The translations under genes were made by a program, and so were the position numbers. Shown piece by piece: positions 54,225-63,327 of a DNA stretch of 64,000 nucleotides; position 1 is the first letter of the stretch, and the number at the start of each line of letters is the position of its first letter. Source of the DNA: Burkholderia paludis (GTDB taxonomy: Bacteria > Pseudomonadota > Gammaproteobacteria > Burkholderiales > Burkholderiaceae); the NCBI RefSeq assembly GCF_000732615.1, contig NZ_JPGL01000033.1, positions 1-64,000 on the forward strand, in the 5' to 3' direction. The notes below the pieces were generated by a model, which worked only from the letters and a program-made list of their open reading frames with translations, made no database searches and was not told where the DNA came from.

Positions 54225-55058
54225 ATGCCTGCCGCCGTCGTCGCCCTCCTCGCCTGCGCCGGACTGATACTCGCGTTCACGACCGTGTGGATCGTCCAGT
54301 TGCGCACCCGGAATGCCGGGATGATCGACCCGGTCTGGGCCGCGACGCTTGGCGGCGTGGCCGTGTTCGTCGCCGGGCTCGGCACCGGCGCCGGATCGAA
54401 CCGCATGCTCGTCGCGCTGGGCGGCGGCATCTGGGGCCTGCGGCTGGCGCGGCACCTGTGGCGCCGCAATGCCGGGCAGCCGGAAGATCCGCGTTACCGG
54501 CAGTTCCGCGCGCAATGGGGCGCGGCCGCCCCGCGCAACCTGTTCTGGCTGTTCCAGTTGCAGGCGCTGATCTCGATGCTGCTGTCGCTCGCGTTCTTCG
54601 TCCCGGCATACAGCCGCGACGCGCCGTCCCGGTTCGCGCTGGCCGCCGCGGTTGCGATCTGGTTCGCCGCCGTGGCCGGCGAGGCGGCCGCCGACCGCCA
54701 GCTCAAGCGCTTCCTGGCCGACCCGGGCCGGCGCGGCCAGGTCTGCCGGGCGGGCTGGTGGCGCTATTCGCGGCATCCCAATTATTTCTTCGAATGCCTG
54801 CACTGGGTCGCGTACGCGGCCCTGGCGATCGGCATGCGATGGGGCTGGCTGACGCTGCTGCCGCCGTTCCTGATGGCGTGGCTGCTGCTCAGGGTATCCG
54901 GCCTGCCGCTGCTCGAAGCGCGTCTCATGCAAACGCGGCCGGGCTACCGCGAATACATCCGGACGACCAGCGCCCTCGTGCCGTGGCCGCCCAGGCGGGC
55001 CGCGCACCTGCCCGTCACCCGACCCGACCGACCCGAAGACAGGAGCACGCGATCATGA
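54225..55058 (+). CDS. DUF1295 membrane protein (steroid-reductase-like fold)
   Basis: 277 residues, with about six to seven hydrophobic segments and the C-terminal motif GWWRYSRHPNYFFE typical of DUF1295/isoprenylcysteine-methyltransferase-like enzymes. Function unknown; relatives are NAD(P)H-dependent reductases or methyltransferases of lipids. GGAG precedes ATG 54225, and its stop overlaps the next start by 4 nt. Confidence 0.85.
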   Translation: MPAAVVALLACAGLILAFTTVWIVQLRTRNAGMIDPVWAATLGGVAVFVAGLGTGAGSNRMLVALGGGIWGLRLARHLWRRNAGQPEDPRYRQFRAQWGAAAPRNLFWLFQLQALISMLLSLAFFVPAYSRDAPSRFALAAAVAIWFAAVAGEAAADRQLKRFLADPGRRGQVCRAGWWRYSRHPNYFFECLHWVAYAALAIGMRWGWLTLLPPFLMAWLLLRVSGLPLLEARLMQTRPGYREYIRTTSALVPWPPRRAAHLPVTRPDRPEDRSTRS

Positions 55059-56167
55059 CCGCTACCGCCTCGCAACCGTCGCCCGCCCGGCCGCCCGCAC
55101 CCACACCCGCGCCCGGCGACGCCTGGCTGATCCGCTGCTGCGAGCGCGGCTGGCTGCCGGACCCGCTGATCCGCGCCGGGATGCGCGCGCTGATGCGGCA
55201 GCGCCTGCGCGACGAACACGCCGACGACGGCGAGCGGCGCGCGATCGCCCGCGACACGCTGCTGCGCGAACTGCGGGCGAGCCCGATCGCGATCGACACG
55301 CAGGCGGCCAACACGCAGCACTACGAGGTGCCCGGCGCCTTCTTCGAAGCCCATCTCGGCCCCCGGCTGAAATACTCGTGCGGCTATTACCCGTCCGGCG
55401 ACGAAACGCTTGCGCACGCGGAGGACGCGATGCTCGCGCTGTACGCGCAGCGCGCGGAACTCGCGGACGGCCAGCGCATCCTCGATCTCGGCTGCGGCTG
55501 GGGCGCCCTGTCGCTGTGGCTCGCGCAGCGCTATCCGCACGCGGAGATCGTCGGCCTGTCGAATTCGCACGGTCAACGCCATTTCATCGAGCAATGCGCG
55601 GCGCGGCGCGGGCTGACCAACCTGCGGATCGTCACCGGCAACGTGGTCGATTTCGATTTCGCGCCCGGCGACGCGGGTTTCGACCGCGTACTGTCGATCG
55701 AGATGTTCGAGCACATGAAGAACTACGGGCAACTGCTCGCGAAAATCGCGCGCTGGATGCGCGACGACGGCAAGCTGTTCGTGCACCTGTTCGCGCACAA
55801 GCGCCTCGCCTATCACTTCGCGGCGCGCGACGGCAGCGACTGGATGTCCCGCCATTTCTTCACCGGCGGCACGATGCCGTCGGCCGACCTGCTGCCGCAG
55901 TTCCAGGACGACGTGCGCATCGCCGGCCAATGGTGGATCGACGGTACCCACTACGCGCGCACGGCCAACCAGTGGCTCGCGTCGCTCGACGCCGCGCGCG
56001 GCCGGATCATGCCGATTTTCGAAACCGTCTACGGCGCCGACGCGCGCATCTGGTTTCAGCGCTGGCGGATGTTCTACATGGCGGTCGCCGAACTGTTCGG
56101 CTATGCCGGCGGGCAGGAATGGGGCGTCGCCCATTACCTGTTCGACAAGCGGCCGCTACGCGCGTGA
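55055..56167 (+). CDS. Cyclopropane-fatty-acid-synthase-like methyltransferase
   Basis: 370-residue SAM-dependent methyltransferase acting on phospholipid acyl chains. The SAM motif ILDLGCGWGALSLW lies near residue 147, preceded by HYEVPGAFFEAHLGPRLKYSCGYY; IEMFEHMKN and the C-terminal RWRMFYMAVAELFGY follow. AGGAG precedes the ATG. Coupled to the DUF1295 gene by an ATGA overlap. Confidence 0.9.
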   Translation: MTATASQPSPARPPAPTPAPGDAWLIRCCERGWLPDPLIRAGMRALMRQRLRDEHADDGERRAIARDTLLRELRASPIAIDTQAANTQHYEVPGAFFEAHLGPRLKYSCGYYPSGDETLAHAEDAMLALYAQRAELADGQRILDLGCGWGALSLWLAQRYPHAEIVGLSNSHGQRHFIEQCAARRGLTNLRIVTGNVVDFDFAPGDAGFDRVLSIEMFEHMKNYGQLLAKIARWMRDDGKLFVHLFAHKRLAYHFAARDGSDWMSRHFFTGGTMPSADLLPQFQDDVRIAGQWWIDGTHYARTANQWLASLDAARGRIMPIFETVYGADARIWFQRWRMFYMAVAELFGYAGGQEWGVAHYLFDKRPLRA

Positions 56168-56294
56168 AGGCCGTCATGCGCCGCCGCGCCGTCCCGCTCG
56201 CGGCGCGTGCCGCGCATCCGCCGCCCGCCCTGCTTCGTATCTCGGGAAAGAGCGATCCCGCGACCGCCCTGCCGCCTGACGGAGACCTTGCGCG

Positions 56295-57602
56295 ATGCAT
56301 CCGGAACCCCTAGCCCCCATGCCCGGCCAGCGAGTCGCCGTCGTCGGCGCCGGCATCGCGGGCCTCGCCAGCGCCTACCTGCTGGCCCGCCGTCACCGCG
56401 TGACGCTGTTCGAGGCCGCCGCCCGTCTCGGCGGCCATGCGCACACCGTCGACGTCGAACTCGACGGCACGAGCCATCCCGTCGACACCGGCTTCCTCGT
56501 CTTCAACGACCGGACCTATCCGAACCTGATCGCGCTGCTCGACGAGCTCGGCGTCGCCGCCCACCTGAGCGACATGTCGTTCTCGGTGTCGGTCGACGGC
56601 GGCCGGCTCGAATGGGCCGGCAGCAACCTCAACACGGTGTTCGCGCAGCGCCGCAACCTGTGGTCGCCGTCGTTCCTCGGCATGCTGCGCGACATCCTGC
56701 GTTTCAACGCCGCCGCGCAGCAGCACCTCGAAGCCGCGAGCCGCCAGCGCCTGTCGGTCGGCGAGCTGCTTGCCGCCGGCGGCTACGGCGCGCCGTTCCA
56801 GCATCACTACCTGCTGCCGATGGCGGCCGCGATCTGGTCGAGCGCGGCCGGCGACGTCCTGCGCTTTCCGGCGGCGACGTTCCTGCGCTTCTGCCTGAAC
56901 CATGCACTGCTGCAGGTCGGCCATCGCCCGCCGTGGCGCACGATCGAGGGCGGGTCGCGACTGTATGTGGAGCGCATCGCCGCGACGCTCGACGACGTGC
57001 GCACGAACGCGCCGGTACGCACGATCCGGCGCGACGAAGGCGGCGTCACGGTGACGACCGACGCGGCAGGCCATGAACGCTTCGACGCCGTCGTGCTCGC
57101 CTGCCACGCGCCGACGAGCCTGCAGCTCCTCGCGGACGCCGGCGACGCCGAACGCGACGTGCTGGGCGCCGTGCGCTACCAGCGCAACGTCGCGGTGCTG
57201 CATACCGATCCGGCGTTGCTGCCGCGCCGCCGGCGCGTGTGGTCCGCGTGGAACTACCTGAGCCGCCGGCCCGCGCTGTCGACCGACCGCGAAGCGCCCG
57301 TATGCGTCAGCTACCTGCTCAACCGGTTGCAGCCGCTGCCGTTCCGCACGCCGGTCGTGGTCACGCTGAATCCGGTCGACGCACCCGCGCCCGGCACGCA
57401 GCTCGGGCGCTACGACTACGCACACCCGCTGCTCGACCTCGCCGCCATCGACGCCCAGCACCGCCTGCCCGCACTGCAGGGGCAGCGCCGCACGTGGTTC
57501 GCGGGCGCGTGGACCGGCTACGGTTTTCACGAGGACGGCCTGAAATCCGCGTTGCGCGTGGCCGGCGACTTCGGCGTCAGGCCGGCCTGGGCCACGCCAT
57601 GA
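56295..57602 (+). CDS. FAD-dependent oxidoreductase (amine-oxidase/desaturase family)
   Basis: 435 residues. The FAD motif VAVVGAGIAGLASAYLLA lies near the N-terminus, then FEAAARLGGHAHTVDVE and the C-terminal FAGAWTGYGFHEDGLKSALR. In operons of this make-up, relatives act on modified fatty acids (for example the desaturase-like step of furan fatty acid formation in Rhodobacter); that role is inferred from context. Its stop overlaps the DUF1365 start by 4 nt. Confidence 0.88.
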   Translation: MHPEPLAPMPGQRVAVVGAGIAGLASAYLLARRHRVTLFEAAARLGGHAHTVDVELDGTSHPVDTGFLVFNDRTYPNLIALLDELGVAAHLSDMSFSVSVDGGRLEWAGSNLNTVFAQRRNLWSPSFLGMLRDILRFNAAAQQHLEAASRQRLSVGELLAAGGYGAPFQHHYLLPMAAAIWSSAAGDVLRFPAATFLRFCLNHALLQVGHRPPWRTIEGGSRLYVERIAATLDDVRTNAPVRTIRRDEGGVTVTTDAAGHERFDAVVLACHAPTSLQLLADAGDAERDVLGAVRYQRNVAVLHTDPALLPRRRRVWSAWNYLSRRPALSTDREAPVCVSYLLNRLQPLPFRTPVVVTLNPVDAPAPGTQLGRYDYAHPLLDLAAIDAQHRLPALQGQRRTWFAGAWTGYGFHEDGLKSALRVAGDFGVRPAWATP

Positions 57603-58441
57603 ATGCGCCTTTCGCCCGCGACGGCAGCGCCGCGCGCCTTCTCGTCGGGCGCGTGATGCACGAACGCCTGCGGCCCGTGCGCCATGCGTTCACGTATCCG
57701 CTCTTCCAGGTCTGCTGCGACGTCGAGCGGCTCCGCGAGATCGACGGCAACGGGCTCGGGATCGACCGCTGGCGGCCGCTCGCGCTCGCGGTGCGCGACT
57801 ACGGCCCGCGCGACGGCCAGCCGCTCGCGCCGTGGATGCGCGCCCGCCTGGCCGACGCCGGCATTCCGGCCGACGGCCCGATCTGGCTGCAGACGATCCC
57901 GCGCATCTTCGGCCACGCGTTCAATCCGGTGAGCTTCTGGTACTGCTACGACCGCGCGGGCCGGCTGCGCGCGCTGTATGCGGACGTGCGCAACACGTTC
58001 GGCGCGCGCCACGGCTACCTGCTGAGCGCGCCGCGCCATGCGCCGATCGGCGGCGACACCGTCCTCGTGTGCCGCAAGACGTTCCACGTCTCGCCGTTTT
58101 GCGACGTCGTCGGCGATTACGCGTTTCGCGTGCGGCAGCGCGGCGATCGTCTGACCGTCGCCATCGACTACCGCGATCGCGACGGCCTGCTGCTGCGCAC
58201 GGCGCTCGACATGCGCGCCGAACCGCTGACCGCCGCGCGCGCGTGGCGCGCGCTCGCGCGGCAACCGCTCAACGCGCTCGGCGTCGTCGTGCGCATCCAT
58301 TGGCAGGCGCTGCGGCTCTGGCTCAAGCGCGTGCCGTTTCACGGCCGGACGCCGCCGACCCTGCCGCCCCGCGCCGATGCGGGTTTGCCCCCCGCGCCGC
58401 CACGCCGTCCGGCGATCTCCGATCACGAGGCCCACCCATGA
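57599..58441 (+). CDS. DUF1365 family protein
   Basis: 280 residues, function unknown. Family features visible: VMHERLRPVRHAFTYPLFQ, PRIFGHAFNPVSFWYCYD and KTFHVSPFCDVVGDYAFRV. DUF1365 genes almost always lie between the FAD oxidoreductase and a CFA-like methyltransferase, as here, pointing to a step in fatty-acyl modification. ATGA overlaps on both sides. Confidence 0.9.
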   Translation: MNAPFARDGSAARLLVGRVMHERLRPVRHAFTYPLFQVCCDVERLREIDGNGLGIDRWRPLALAVRDYGPRDGQPLAPWMRARLADAGIPADGPIWLQTIPRIFGHAFNPVSFWYCYDRAGRLRALYADVRNTFGARHGYLLSAPRHAPIGGDTVLVCRKTFHVSPFCDVVGDYAFRVRQRGDRLTVAIDYRDRDGLLLRTALDMRAEPLTAARAWRALARQPLNALGVVVRIHWQALRLWLKRVPFHGRTPPTLPPRADAGLPPAPPRRPAISDHEAHP

Positions 58442-59664
58442 CCCTGCTGCGCGGCTGCTCCTGCGCATCGCAACCGCCGATGCCGCTCTCGTCCCGGCTG
58501 TTCGTCGCGCTGCTGCGGCGGCTCCGGGACGGCCACCTGACGCTGGTCACGCCCGAGGGCCGGCAAACCGTGTTCGGCGACCCGCGCAGCCAGCCGGCCG
58601 CGACGCTGCAGATCCTCGACTGGCGAGCGTGCCGCGCGATCCTGCGCGCCGGCGACATCGGCTTCGCCGAAGCGTATCGCGCACGCTGGGTCGACACGCC
58701 CGACCTCGTCGCGCTGCTGCGCCTCGCGATCCGCAACGAGCCGGCGATCGCGCAGACCGTGACGGGCGGCCGCCTCGCCCGCCTCTGGTACGCGCTGCGC
58801 CACCGGATGCGCACGAATACGCGCACCGGCAGCCGCCGCAACATCCACGCGCACTACGACCTCGGCAACCGCTTCTACGGGCTGTGGCTCGACGATACCT
58901 GGACGTATTCGAGCGCCTGCTTCGACGGCGACGCGCAGCGCCCGCTCGCCGACGCGCAGGCCGCGAAATATCGGCGCATCGTCGATTCGCTCGGCCTGCG
59001 CGCCGGCATGCGCGTGCTCGAGATCGGCTGCGGCTGGGGCGGCTTCGCGATCCATGCGGCGCGCCTGGGCATCCGCGTGCATGCGCTGACGATCTCGCAC
59101 GCACAGTACGCGGCGGCGGTCGAGCGCATCGCGCGCGAGGGACTGTCGGGCCTCGCGACCGTCGAGCTGCGCGACTACCGCGACATCGACGGGCAATACG
59201 ATGCGATCGTGTCGATCGAAATGTTCGAGGCCGTGGGCGAAGCGTTCTGGCCGGTGTATTTCGACCTGCTCGGACGGCGCCTGAAGGCGGGTGCGCGGGC
59301 GCTGATCCAGTCGATCACGATCGACGACGCGCGGTTCGAGGCCTACCGTGCGTCGAGCGACTTCATCCGCGAGTTCATCTTTCCGGGCGGCATGCTGCCG
59401 AGCCCGGAGCGCTTCGTCGACGCCGCGCGCCGCGCCGGCCTCGCGGCCGAACCCGTGTTCGCGTTCGGGCTCGACTACGCGCGCACCCTGCACGCGTGGC
59501 GGGCCGCGTTCGAGGCCAGCGTCGACGCCGTGCGCGCGCAAGGGTTCGACGATACGTTCATTCGCACCTGGCGCCTGTACCTCACCTATTGCGAAGCCGC
59601 GTTCGCCGAGCGGCGCACGGACGTGATGCACTTCGTCGTGTCGTCGGAAGGGCGGCCCGCATGA
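58438..59664 (+). CDS. Cyclopropane-fatty-acyl-phospholipid-synthase-like methyltransferase (second)
   Basis: 408 residues. An N-terminal CFA substrate-binding domain (GHLTLVTPEGRQTVFG, GDIGFAEAYRARWVDTPD) precedes the SAM methyltransferase: HAHYDLGNRFYGLWLDDTWTYSSACF, VLEIGCGWGGFAIHAA and FIREFIFPGGMLPS. It is the classic CFA synthase layout, unlike the shorter paralogue at 55055. Overlaps DUF1365 by 4 nt. Confidence 0.93.
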   Translation: MTLLRGCSCASQPPMPLSSRLFVALLRRLRDGHLTLVTPEGRQTVFGDPRSQPAATLQILDWRACRAILRAGDIGFAEAYRARWVDTPDLVALLRLAIRNEPAIAQTVTGGRLARLWYALRHRMRTNTRTGSRRNIHAHYDLGNRFYGLWLDDTWTYSSACFDGDAQRPLADAQAAKYRRIVDSLGLRAGMRVLEIGCGWGGFAIHAARLGIRVHALTISHAQYAAAVERIAREGLSGLATVELRDYRDIDGQYDAIVSIEMFEAVGEAFWPVYFDLLGRRLKAGARALIQSITIDDARFEAYRASSDFIREFIFPGGMLPSPERFVDAARRAGLAAEPVFAFGLDYARTLHAWRAAFEASVDAVRAQGFDDTFIRTWRLYLTYCEAAFAERRTDVMHFVVSSEGRPA

Positions 59665-59738
59665 AACGAAGGCCGGCGATCCTCGCCGCCGCGGCGGCGG
59701 CGTTCGGCGCGGTGCGCGTCGCGAGCCCGGCCGCGTAG
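59661..59738 (+). CDS. 25-residue micro-ORF, possible remnant of an exported protein
   Basis: An ATG overlaps the methyltransferase stop by 4 nt (ATGA), the same coupling as the rest of the operon. The product has a basic N-terminus (MKRRP), an Ala-rich hydrophobic core and ASPAA at the end, like a bare signal peptide, and stops at TAG. It may be a truncated lipoprotein or exported protein. The following 221 bp to the next gene hold no recognisable continuation. Confidence 0.4.
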   Translation: MKRRPAILAAAAAAFGAVRVASPAA

Positions 59739-59959
59739 CGGCGGCTCGGGTGCGGCCAGGCCGGGCCGCCGTCGTCAGCCCCCAGCCGTCCGTCCGTGCC
59801 GCTGCCCGGATGGCGTGCGTAGCGCAGCCCGGCGAAGCACGCACGAGCCGGCGTCGCACCGCCGGCTTCGGGCCCGCGCGATCTGCATTATCATCGGGCA
59901 TCCCCCGCGCCTGCCCGCCTCCGGCGAACCGGCCCCGCCACCTTTCCCGTCTCGCACCG

Positions 59960-60697
59960 ATGCTCGCTCTCGTCATCCTCGCCGGCCTCTGGGCCGGCCT
60001 GCAGAACGCCCTTGCCGGCGGCGGCTCGTTCGTCACGCTGCCCGCGCTGATCGTGTCGGGCCTGTCGCCGCTGTCGGCGAACATCACGTCGACGGTCGCG
60101 CTGTTTCCCGCGCAGGTCGCGACGGGCTGGACGAGCCGCAACATGGTGCGCGGCGTGGGCAAGCTGTCGTTTCGCGCGATGTTCGCGATCAGCGTCGTCG
60201 GCGGCGCGCTCGGCGGGCTGCTGCTGCTGAAGACCCCTTCGTCGATCTTCTCGCGCCTCGTGCCGTGGCTCGTGCTGTTCGCGACGATCGTGTTCGCGTG
60301 GGGCAGCTTCTTGCGCAAGCCGCGCGAGGGCGCGACGCATCTCGGCGCCGTCCCCGCCGCGCTCTCGCAGTTCATGATCGCGATCTACGGCGGCTATTTC
60401 GGCGGCGGCCTCGGCTTCCTGATGATGGCGGTGCTGACGATGGCCGGCCTGACGCCGCGTCACGCGATGTCGACCAAGAACGCGCTCGCCGGCGTGATGA
60501 ACGCGTCGGCCGTCGTGCTGTTCCTGACATCGCCGCAACTGCGCTGGGGTTCCGCGCTCGCGCTCGGCGGCGGCGCGATCGTCGGCGGGCTGTTCGGCTC
60601 GTGGGCGCTGCATCGCGTCAACGAACGCATCCTGCGGATCGGGATCGTCTGCATCGGCGCGGTGCTGACCGTCGGGTTGTTCGTCAAGCCCATCTGA
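59960..60697 (+). CDS. TSUP/TauE-SafE family membrane permease
   Basis: 245 residues, with about seven to eight transmembrane helices and the duplicated family pattern (GGGSFVTLPALIVSGLSPLSAN in the first half, GGGLGFLMMAVLTMAGLTPRHAMSTKNALAG in the second). Members move sulphite, sulphonates or other anions; substrate not predictable. Longer frames upstream are rejected because they read through non-hydrophobic DNA. Confidence 0.88.
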   Translation: MLALVILAGLWAGLQNALAGGGSFVTLPALIVSGLSPLSANITSTVALFPAQVATGWTSRNMVRGVGKLSFRAMFAISVVGGALGGLLLLKTPSSIFSRLVPWLVLFATIVFAWGSFLRKPREGATHLGAVPAALSQFMIAIYGGYFGGGLGFLMMAVLTMAGLTPRHAMSTKNALAGVMNASAVVLFLTSPQLRWGSALALGGGAIVGGLFGSWALHRVNERILRIGIVCIGAVLTVGLFVKPI

Positions 60698-60710
60698 CGC
60701 ACGCACGCGC

Positions 60711-60727
60711 CTGCCGCCGCGGCGGCA
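60711..60727 (+). terminator. Palindromic stem after the TSUP gene
   Basis: TGCCGCCGCGGCGGCA is a perfect palindrome 14 bp after the stop. No strong T-run follows. The remaining bases to 60983 contain no gene and should hold the promoter of the next permease. Confidence 0.4.
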
Positions 60728-60983
60728 ATTGATGAGCAAACCGCAAGACGTCTTTCGCATATGTCGTTTGCCGTCGCGGCGGCATCCGCCCACAATCCGG
60801 GTTGCCGTCGGCGCCCTCTCGCGGGCGCCGATCGGCACCTCGCGGCCGCCATTGCGTCTGTCCGCCGGCGGCCCGGCACATCGCGTCACACACGCTCCCC
60901 CGACATCGGCGCCCGTGCGGCGGCGGCTCGCTGCCGCCACGCGGCCCGATGCGTTCCCGGCCAACAATAACTAGAGGTAGGAG

Positions 60984-62363
60984 ATGCAGGACAACTCGTT
61001 GAGGCAAAGCCTCAAGCAACGGCACATCACGATGATCGCGCTTGGCGGCGTGATCGGCGCGGGCCTGTTCGTCGGCTCCGGCGCCATCATCGCGACCGCC
61101 GGCCCCGCGGCCATCCTGTCGTACCTGATCGGCGGCGTGATCGTCACGCTGGTCATGTTCATGCTCGGCGAAATGGCGTCGCGCAACCCCGACAGCGGAT
61201 CGTTCTCCACCTACGCCAGCAACTATCTCGGCGAATGGGCCGGCTTCGCGGTCGGCTGGCTGTACTGGTTCAAGTCGATGATGACGATCACCGTCGAGGC
61301 GATCCTGCTCGGCGCGATCCTCCACGATTTCCTGCCGTGGCTGCCCGTCTGGGGCGGCGCGCTGTTCATGCTCGTCACGCTGATCGCGAGCAACGCCTAC
61401 TCGGTGCGCTCGTTCGGCGAGGCCGAATACTGGCTGTCGTTCGCGAAGGTCGCGACGATCATCGTGTTCATGGCGCTCGGCGCATCGATCCTGCTCGGCT
61501 TCCAGCCGCGCATTCCCGCGCCCGGGCTCGTGAACCTGACGGAGCACGGCGGCTTCATGCCGAACGGCATTTCGCCCGTGCTCGCCGGCGTGATGGTCGT
61601 GATCTTCTCGCTCGGCGGCAGCGAAATCGCGGCCGTCGCGGCGGGCGAATCCGAGAACCCGGGCAAGAACGTGATCCGCGCGATCAAGAGCGTGATCGTG
61701 CGCGTGATGGTGTTCTACGTCGGCTCGGTGTCGATCCTGATCCTGTGCATGCCGTGGACCGACAAGGCCAACCTGAAATCGCCGTACGTGTCGCTGTTCG
61801 GCATGGCGGGCTTCGCGGGCGCGGCCGTCGCGATGAAGCTCGTGCTGTTCGTGTCGTTCATGTCGGTGATGAACTCGTTCCTGTTCTCGAACTCGCGCAT
61901 GCTGTTCTCGCTGAGCCAGCGCGGCCACGCGCCCAGGATGTTCGGCCGCACCAACGCGAAGGGCGTGCCGATGAACGCGCTCGTGCTGTGCCTGGCGATC
62001 TGCGTATCGATCCTCGGCATTCACTTCCTGAGCGGCGGCGACCTGTTCCTGATGCTCGCGAAGAGCAGCGGCGCGTTCGTGATGATCGTGTGGATCTTCA
62101 TCATCCTCGCGCACTTCGCGATGCGCCGGCAGACCCGGCACGAGCAGCACGACCCGTCGGCGTTCCGCGCGTGGTTCTATCCGGTGTCGAACTGGGTCGC
62201 GCTGCTGGCGCTGGTCGCCGTGCTCGGTTCGCAGGCGTTCAACCCGGATTCGCGCTTCCAGTTCTGGTTCACCGTCACGACGGCGCTCGCGATCGTCGCG
62301 TCGTATTTCCTGCGCCGCAAACCGGCGCAACTGGCGGAGACGGCCGGCGCGAAGCTGCGCTGA
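60984..62363 (+). CDS. APC-family amino-acid permease (GabP/AAT type)
   Basis: 459-residue, twelve-helix amino-acid:proton symporter. The N-terminus SLKQRHITMIALGGVIGAGLFVGSG is diagnostic, with a conserved stretch SLGGSEIAAVAAGESENPGKNV near the middle. AGGTAGGAG directly precedes the ATG. Substrate likely GABA or a neutral/aromatic amino acid; not resolved. Stands alone. Confidence 0.92.
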   Translation: MQDNSLRQSLKQRHITMIALGGVIGAGLFVGSGAIIATAGPAAILSYLIGGVIVTLVMFMLGEMASRNPDSGSFSTYASNYLGEWAGFAVGWLYWFKSMMTITVEAILLGAILHDFLPWLPVWGGALFMLVTLIASNAYSVRSFGEAEYWLSFAKVATIIVFMALGASILLGFQPRIPAPGLVNLTEHGGFMPNGISPVLAGVMVVIFSLGGSEIAAVAAGESENPGKNVIRAIKSVIVRVMVFYVGSVSILILCMPWTDKANLKSPYVSLFGMAGFAGAAVAMKLVLFVSFMSVMNSFLFSNSRMLFSLSQRGHAPRMFGRTNAKGVPMNALVLCLAICVSILGIHFLSGGDLFLMLAKSSGAFVMIVWIFIILAHFAMRRQTRHEQHDPSAFRAWFYPVSNWVALLALVAVLGSQAFNPDSRFQFWFTVTTALAIVASYFLRRKPAQLAETAGAKLR

Positions 62364-62379
62364 CCCGTTGCCCCGAACC

Positions 62380-62409
62380 GGCGGGCGGTGCGCCGGCGTG
62401 CCGCCCGCC
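62380..62409. terminator. Bidirectional stem-loop between convergent genes
   Basis: GGCGGGCGG and CCGCCCGCC form a 9-bp perfect stem with a 12-nt loop in the 48-bp gap between the permease and the convergent nnrU gene. Confidence 0.6.
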
Positions 62410-62411
62410 GC

Positions 62412-62990
62412 TCAGCCGAACGGCCGCACGCCGATCAGCCAGCCGTGCAGGAACCGCGCGAAGACCGCCCACGCGACGAGCCCGGCCACGATCGCCACCG
62501 CGTCGCCCGACAGCCTGCCGGCCGGATAACGGACGCCTTCGCGCCGGTCGCGCGCGCGCCACACGACGAAATCGACGAGCGACCACACGAAGAATGCGCC
62601 GAACAGCACGACCGCGTGCAGCGTGGCGTTGGCGAGCAGGTGCGCGATCGCCCAGACCATCACGCCGGCCACCATCGGATGGCCGACCAGCATCCTGATG
62701 CGGTTGCCGGGCACGTAGGACGCGGCGATCAGCACGAATGCGATCGCGGTCAGCATGCCGGTGAGGTGGCGCACGCCGACGGGCGACACCCACAGCAGCG
62801 TCGCGCCCTCGCGCGCGACGCCGTACCCCCAGACGATCAGCACGAAGCCGGCGATCGACGCGACCGAATACGCACCCTTCCAGCCTTTCTCGCCGATCCG
62901 CCCGATCGTCGCCGACCGCCAGCCGTCCGCGACGATCCGGATCGAGTGCACACCGAGGAAGATCGCTAAACCGAGAATCAGGACGAACAT
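62412..62990 (-). CDS. NnrU family membrane protein
   Basis: 192 residues with about five to six transmembrane helices. Family hallmarks: LGLAIFLGVHSIRIVADGWR at the start and RIRMLVGHPMVAGVMVWAIAHLLANA. NnrU-like proteins are linked to nitric-oxide reduction or carotenoid isomerisation in other bacteria; the role here is unknown. GGAGACAG precedes ATG 62990. Confidence 0.88.
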   Translation of the reverse strand: MFVLILGLAIFLGVHSIRIVADGWRSATIGRIGEKGWKGAYSVASIAGFVLIVWGYGVAREGATLLWVSPVGVRHLTGMLTAIAFVLIAASYVPGNRIRMLVGHPMVAGVMVWAIAHLLANATLHAVVLFGAFFVWSLVDFVVWRARDRREGVRYPAGRLSGDAVAIVAGLVAWAVFARFLHGWLIGVRPFG

Positions 62991-63327
62991 CGGCTGTCTC
63001 CGTCTGGAATGATGAGTGGGGGATGCCCCCCGCGCGGCGTGCGATGCGCCGTTCGCGGGGCCGGCGGCGGGGCCGGCGCGGGTCGGCCACGCACGGGCGC
63101 AACCCGCGCCGATCATAATCGCCGGGGCCGCCGTTGTGAAGCAGGCGGGCGTACGGGGCGGCCCGGGCTTGACGCTTTTCGGGTATCGGGGGGTGCGCGG
63201 GTGTGACGGGTGGGCCGGTGCGAGGCATCGTGAGGCATGCGAAGCGCGCCGGACGCCGTCGGACGGAGGCGAACGGCGTCAAAGGAAAGCTGAACGCGCG
63301 AGGCTGTCGCTTCGCACGGAATCCCGA
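62991..63327. other. Intergenic stretch upstream of nnrU
   Basis: No gene recognised. It contains an 8-bp perfect stem, GACGCCGT (63252-63259) and ACGGCGTC (63273-63280), which may mark the end of the neighbouring minus-strand transcript; no T-run accompanies it. The nnrU promoter must also lie here. Confidence 0.4.
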
